From Tissierella praeacuta_A (GTDB lineage: Bacteria; Bacillota; Clostridia; Tissierellales; Tissierellaceae), in contig NZ_JBEBOY010000016.1 in the NCBI RefSeq assembly GCF_040396155.1, forward strand, positions 10,702 through 74,701: a stretch of 64,000 nucleotides of DNA, read 5' to 3'. Position 1 is the first letter of the stretch, and every line of letters starts with the position of its first letter. The position numbers and the translations under genes were made by a program. Shown here piece after piece: positions 62,077 to 64,000 of this stretch. The notes under the pieces were generated by a model. It was not told where the DNA came from and did not search any database. It saw only the letters and a program-made list of their open reading frames with translations.

Positions 62077-62724
62077 CTAACTAACTGCTGCCATTGATTT
62101 TATTCTTTTCACTGCCTCACTTGCATCTGCAGTATATGCATCGGCTCCTATTTCATCTGCAAATCTCTGTGAAATAGGTCCTCCTCCAATCATAACCTTA
62201 TACTTGTCCCTTATATTCCCTTCCTTTAACATATCTATTACGGCCTTCATTCCCATCATAGTAGTTGTCATCAAAGTTGACATACAAATAAAGTTTGCTC
62301 CTACCTCTTCTGCTACAGTTATAAAATTTCTTAATGGAACATCTCTGCCTAAATCATATACCTCAATTCCCGCTGATTCCGTCATTATCTTGACTAAATT
62401 CTTTCCTATATCATGAGTATCACCTTCTACTACTCCTATTACCACCTTAATAGCATTATCTGATGTTTCCGTCTTTATATGTGGTTTCAATATATCCAAT
62501 CCTATATTTAATGTATCTGAGCAGGTAAGTACCTCCGGTAAAAAGTATTCCTGTTCCTCGTATAGTTGTCCTACTTTATCCATTCCTGCAACTAAGCCTT
62601 TAGTAATCGTTTCATCGGCTGGTATAGAAAGTTCCAAGGATTTATTGCAAAGCTCCTCTACTAATTCGTCTTCCATCTCTACTACTGCATCGCTTATTTC
62701 TTGAAATAAACTTTCTTCCTTCAC
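62077..62724 (-). CDS. Corrinoid (B12-binding) methyl-carrier protein
   Basis: 215 residues of the MtaC/MttC/MtmC type: helical cap domain (about 1-90), then a Rossmann B12 domain with DxHxxG (GDTHDIGKNLVKIM, about 100), the SxL region (MSTLMTTTMMGMK) and GGGPISQRFADEIGADAY. It carries the methyl group between a primary methyltransferase and the MtaA-like enzymes. It heads the four-gene unit, after a terminator that ends the binding-protein gene. Confidence 0.93.
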   Translation of the reverse strand: MKEESLFQEISDAVVEMEDELVEELCNKSLELSIPADETITKGLVAGMDKVGQLYEEQEYFLPEVLTCSDTLNIGLDILKPHIKTETSDNAIKVVIGVVEGDTHDIGKNLVKIMTESAGIEVYDLGRDVPLRNFITVAEEVGANFICMSTLMTTTMMGMKAVIDMLKEGNIRDKYKVMIGGGPISQRFADEIGADAYTADASEAVKRIKSMAAVS

Positions 62725-62835
62725 TATATATTCCTCCCTTTATACTTAATTTTCTAATTTATATTGTATATTAATTGACAATAGTATTCTAATAGATATT
62801 ATTTATATAGGATTTATTCATTATAGAGTAAAATA

Positions 62836-62868
62836 ATAAGGCAAGGAAAACCTTGCCTTATCTTAGAA
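62836..62868 (-). terminator. Terminator after the binding-protein gene
   Basis: Minus strand GATAAGGCAAGG-TTTT-CCTTGCCTTAT followed by T-rich sequence. Confidence 0.8.
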
Positions 62869-62904
62869 TCATAATTTGTTTAAAATAATCACTAATTGTT
62901 TCCT

Positions 62905-63945
62905 TTACTTGATGGTTTCCTGTGCTTTCTTTAAAAAGGAATCTTCTATTACCTGTTCTCTAGTTAGATAATCCTTTATCAATCCTGCTTCCTTGGCTAT
63001 TCTGTTTATTGCTTCAAATCCTGATTCAGAAAACTGTCCAGTCTCCGAGTATATTCCATTATCCTTTATTTCCTTAATGGTATTGCTCAAATTCTTATTG
63101 CCTGAAAAGGATGGACTTATGGCTTCTACTATTTCTTCAACGGAATGTTCATTTGTCCAAAGTATAGCTTTATATACTGCATTCACATATTTTTGTACAG
63201 TTTCAGGATTTTGCTCTATATAATCATCTCTAGCGAAGGTAATATACATTTCATAAGTTTCAGAATCTAGAACCTTTTTATGTGATTCCGGCTCATACAT
63301 ATCTACAAGCAGCTTAGCTCCTGCATCTAATAACAATTGTCTGGATTCCGGTGATGCATAAGTTGCACTAATATCCTTATTTTCAAAGGCCGCCAGAGTA
63401 CCTGAACTTGGAACATTAATATAATTTGCATCAGAATCAGGGTCTAAGTCTGCTGATTTTAATACTGCCCTAACAAATTGTCTTGGTGAGCTTCCACTAT
63501 CTGCTCCGTTTACTACTGTTCCTTTAAGCGCTTCTATTGAGGTATATTCATCCCTTGATACAAAGGAATACGGATACTTATCTGTGGTTGTTATAAGCAG
63601 TTTTGTTCCTTGTCCCTTCTCATTTAAACCAAGTATCATTTCTGGACCAAATAATCCGAATTGTGCATCTCCGGATAGCACTGGTGCTGTTGGGGCATCT
63701 CCCTGTACTGTAACAATCTCAACATCTAATCCCTGTTCCTCAAAAAAACCTAACTCCTTTGCTAAATGAACAGGCCCCCAAAGAATTCCCCTTACAGGTT
63801 CTGATACTACAACTTTCTCAAGTTCTGTTGAATTAGATCCATCCTCTTTAATTAACTCTTCCTTCTTGGTTTCTGTGGACTTGCAAGCCACAGTGCTAAC
63901 TGTAAGCATCATACATAGTATTATCAACAATATCTTTTTCATCAA
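62905..63945 (-). CDS. ABC transporter substrate-binding lipoprotein (SsuA/NMT1-like)
   Basis: 346 residues with a signal peptide and lipobox TVAC (Cys about 20). Periplasmic-binding fold: SEPVRGILWGPVHLAKELGFFEEQGLDVEIV and GDAQFGLFGPEMIL, typical of nitrate/sulfonate/taurine-type binders. Unlike the protein at 50542 it has no pocket cysteines. The permease and ATPase genes would lie to the right of the window or elsewhere. It may bring in the methylated substrate of the corrinoid cluster downstream. Confidence 0.87.
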   Translation of the reverse strand: MMKKILLIILCMMLTVSTVACKSTETKKEELIKEDGSNSTELEKVVVSEPVRGILWGPVHLAKELGFFEEQGLDVEIVTVQGDAPTAPVLSGDAQFGLFGPEMILGLNEKGQGTKLLITTTDKYPYSFVSRDEYTSIEALKGTVVNGADSGSSPRQFVRAVLKSADLDPDSDANYINVPSSGTLAAFENKDISATYASPESRQLLLDAGAKLLVDMYEPESHKKVLDSETYEMYITFARDDYIEQNPETVQKYVNAVYKAILWTNEHSVEEIVEAISPSFSGNKNLSNTIKEIKDNGIYSETGQFSESGFEAINRIAKEAGLIKDYLTREQVIEDSFLKKAQETIK

Positions 63946-64000
63946 TTAGTTCCTCCTTGTTATTCTAACCTATATTAGTTTCTATAATATCTAAATTTAA

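Overview
The window is AT-rich DNA (around 30% G+C by eye) from a spore-forming, low-GC Gram-positive anaerobe, most likely a clostridium of the Tissierellales type. The evidence is the sporulation and germination genes (spoIIR, a gerA-type operon, sipL, spmA/spmB, bofA, csfB), a clostridial 2[4Fe-4S] ferredoxin, a T-box before metG, and several genes that need UGA read as selenocysteine. The genus assignment is inference.

Most of positions 1-47,400 is a mirror image of the conserved Bacillus/Clostridium block recR-yaaL-bofA-csfB-yaaO-tmk-darA-holB-ricT-trmN6-rsmI-metG-tatD-yabE-rnmV-rsmA-veg-ispE. Accessory modules interrupt it: an RND efflux operon with a TetR regulator (0.66-5.7 kb), a three-gene germinant receptor (5.7-9.5 kb), an H-NOX/chemotaxis receptor fusion (12.9-14.7 kb), mgtE with a candidate leader peptide (16.1-17.6 kb), a group of small thiol/redox proteins including a HesB-like selenoprotein (17.7-20.2 kb), a HerA-NurA pair (29.2-32.1 kb), and a sigma-54-controlled beta-keto acid/thiolase operon (39.4-45.9 kb).

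The most striking region is 47.4-55.7 kb. Four genes there contain an in-frame TGA followed by conserved protein sequence: a MerB-like organomercurial lyase whose Sec falls at the catalytic Cys position, a thioredoxin-like protein with a UxxC site, an ABC permease, and an ABC binding protein with a Cys-Sec pair. They sit with a DsrE-like protein, an ArsP-like permease, a small anchored protein ending in Cys-Cys, an ABC ATPase, a Cys-rich binding lipoprotein, a MerR regulator with three mercury-type cysteines, and a 2Fe-2S protein. Two near-identical MerR-type promoters (20-bp spacer over a 22-bp inverted repeat) drive merR and the 2Fe-2S gene. The gene set matches what I recall as the 'selenocysteine-assisted organometal' (SAO) set of NCBI protein family names (SaoA, B, C, D, E, L, P, T). 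I could not check that, and I know of no biochemical proof. A plausible scheme is that SaoB/SaoA/SaoP handle an organometal at the membrane, SaoL cleaves the carbon-metal bond, SaoT/SaoD/SaoC relay thiols or metal, and SaoE exports.

The right end (55.7-64 kb) has a membrane diguanylate cyclase, a MurJ-type flippase, and a corrinoid methyl-transfer cluster: a binding lipoprotein, a corrinoid protein, two MtaA/UroD-type methyltransferases and a RACo-type corrinoid activator, with no recognisable primary methyltransferase. No rRNA, tRNA, CRISPR array or intact transposon was seen.
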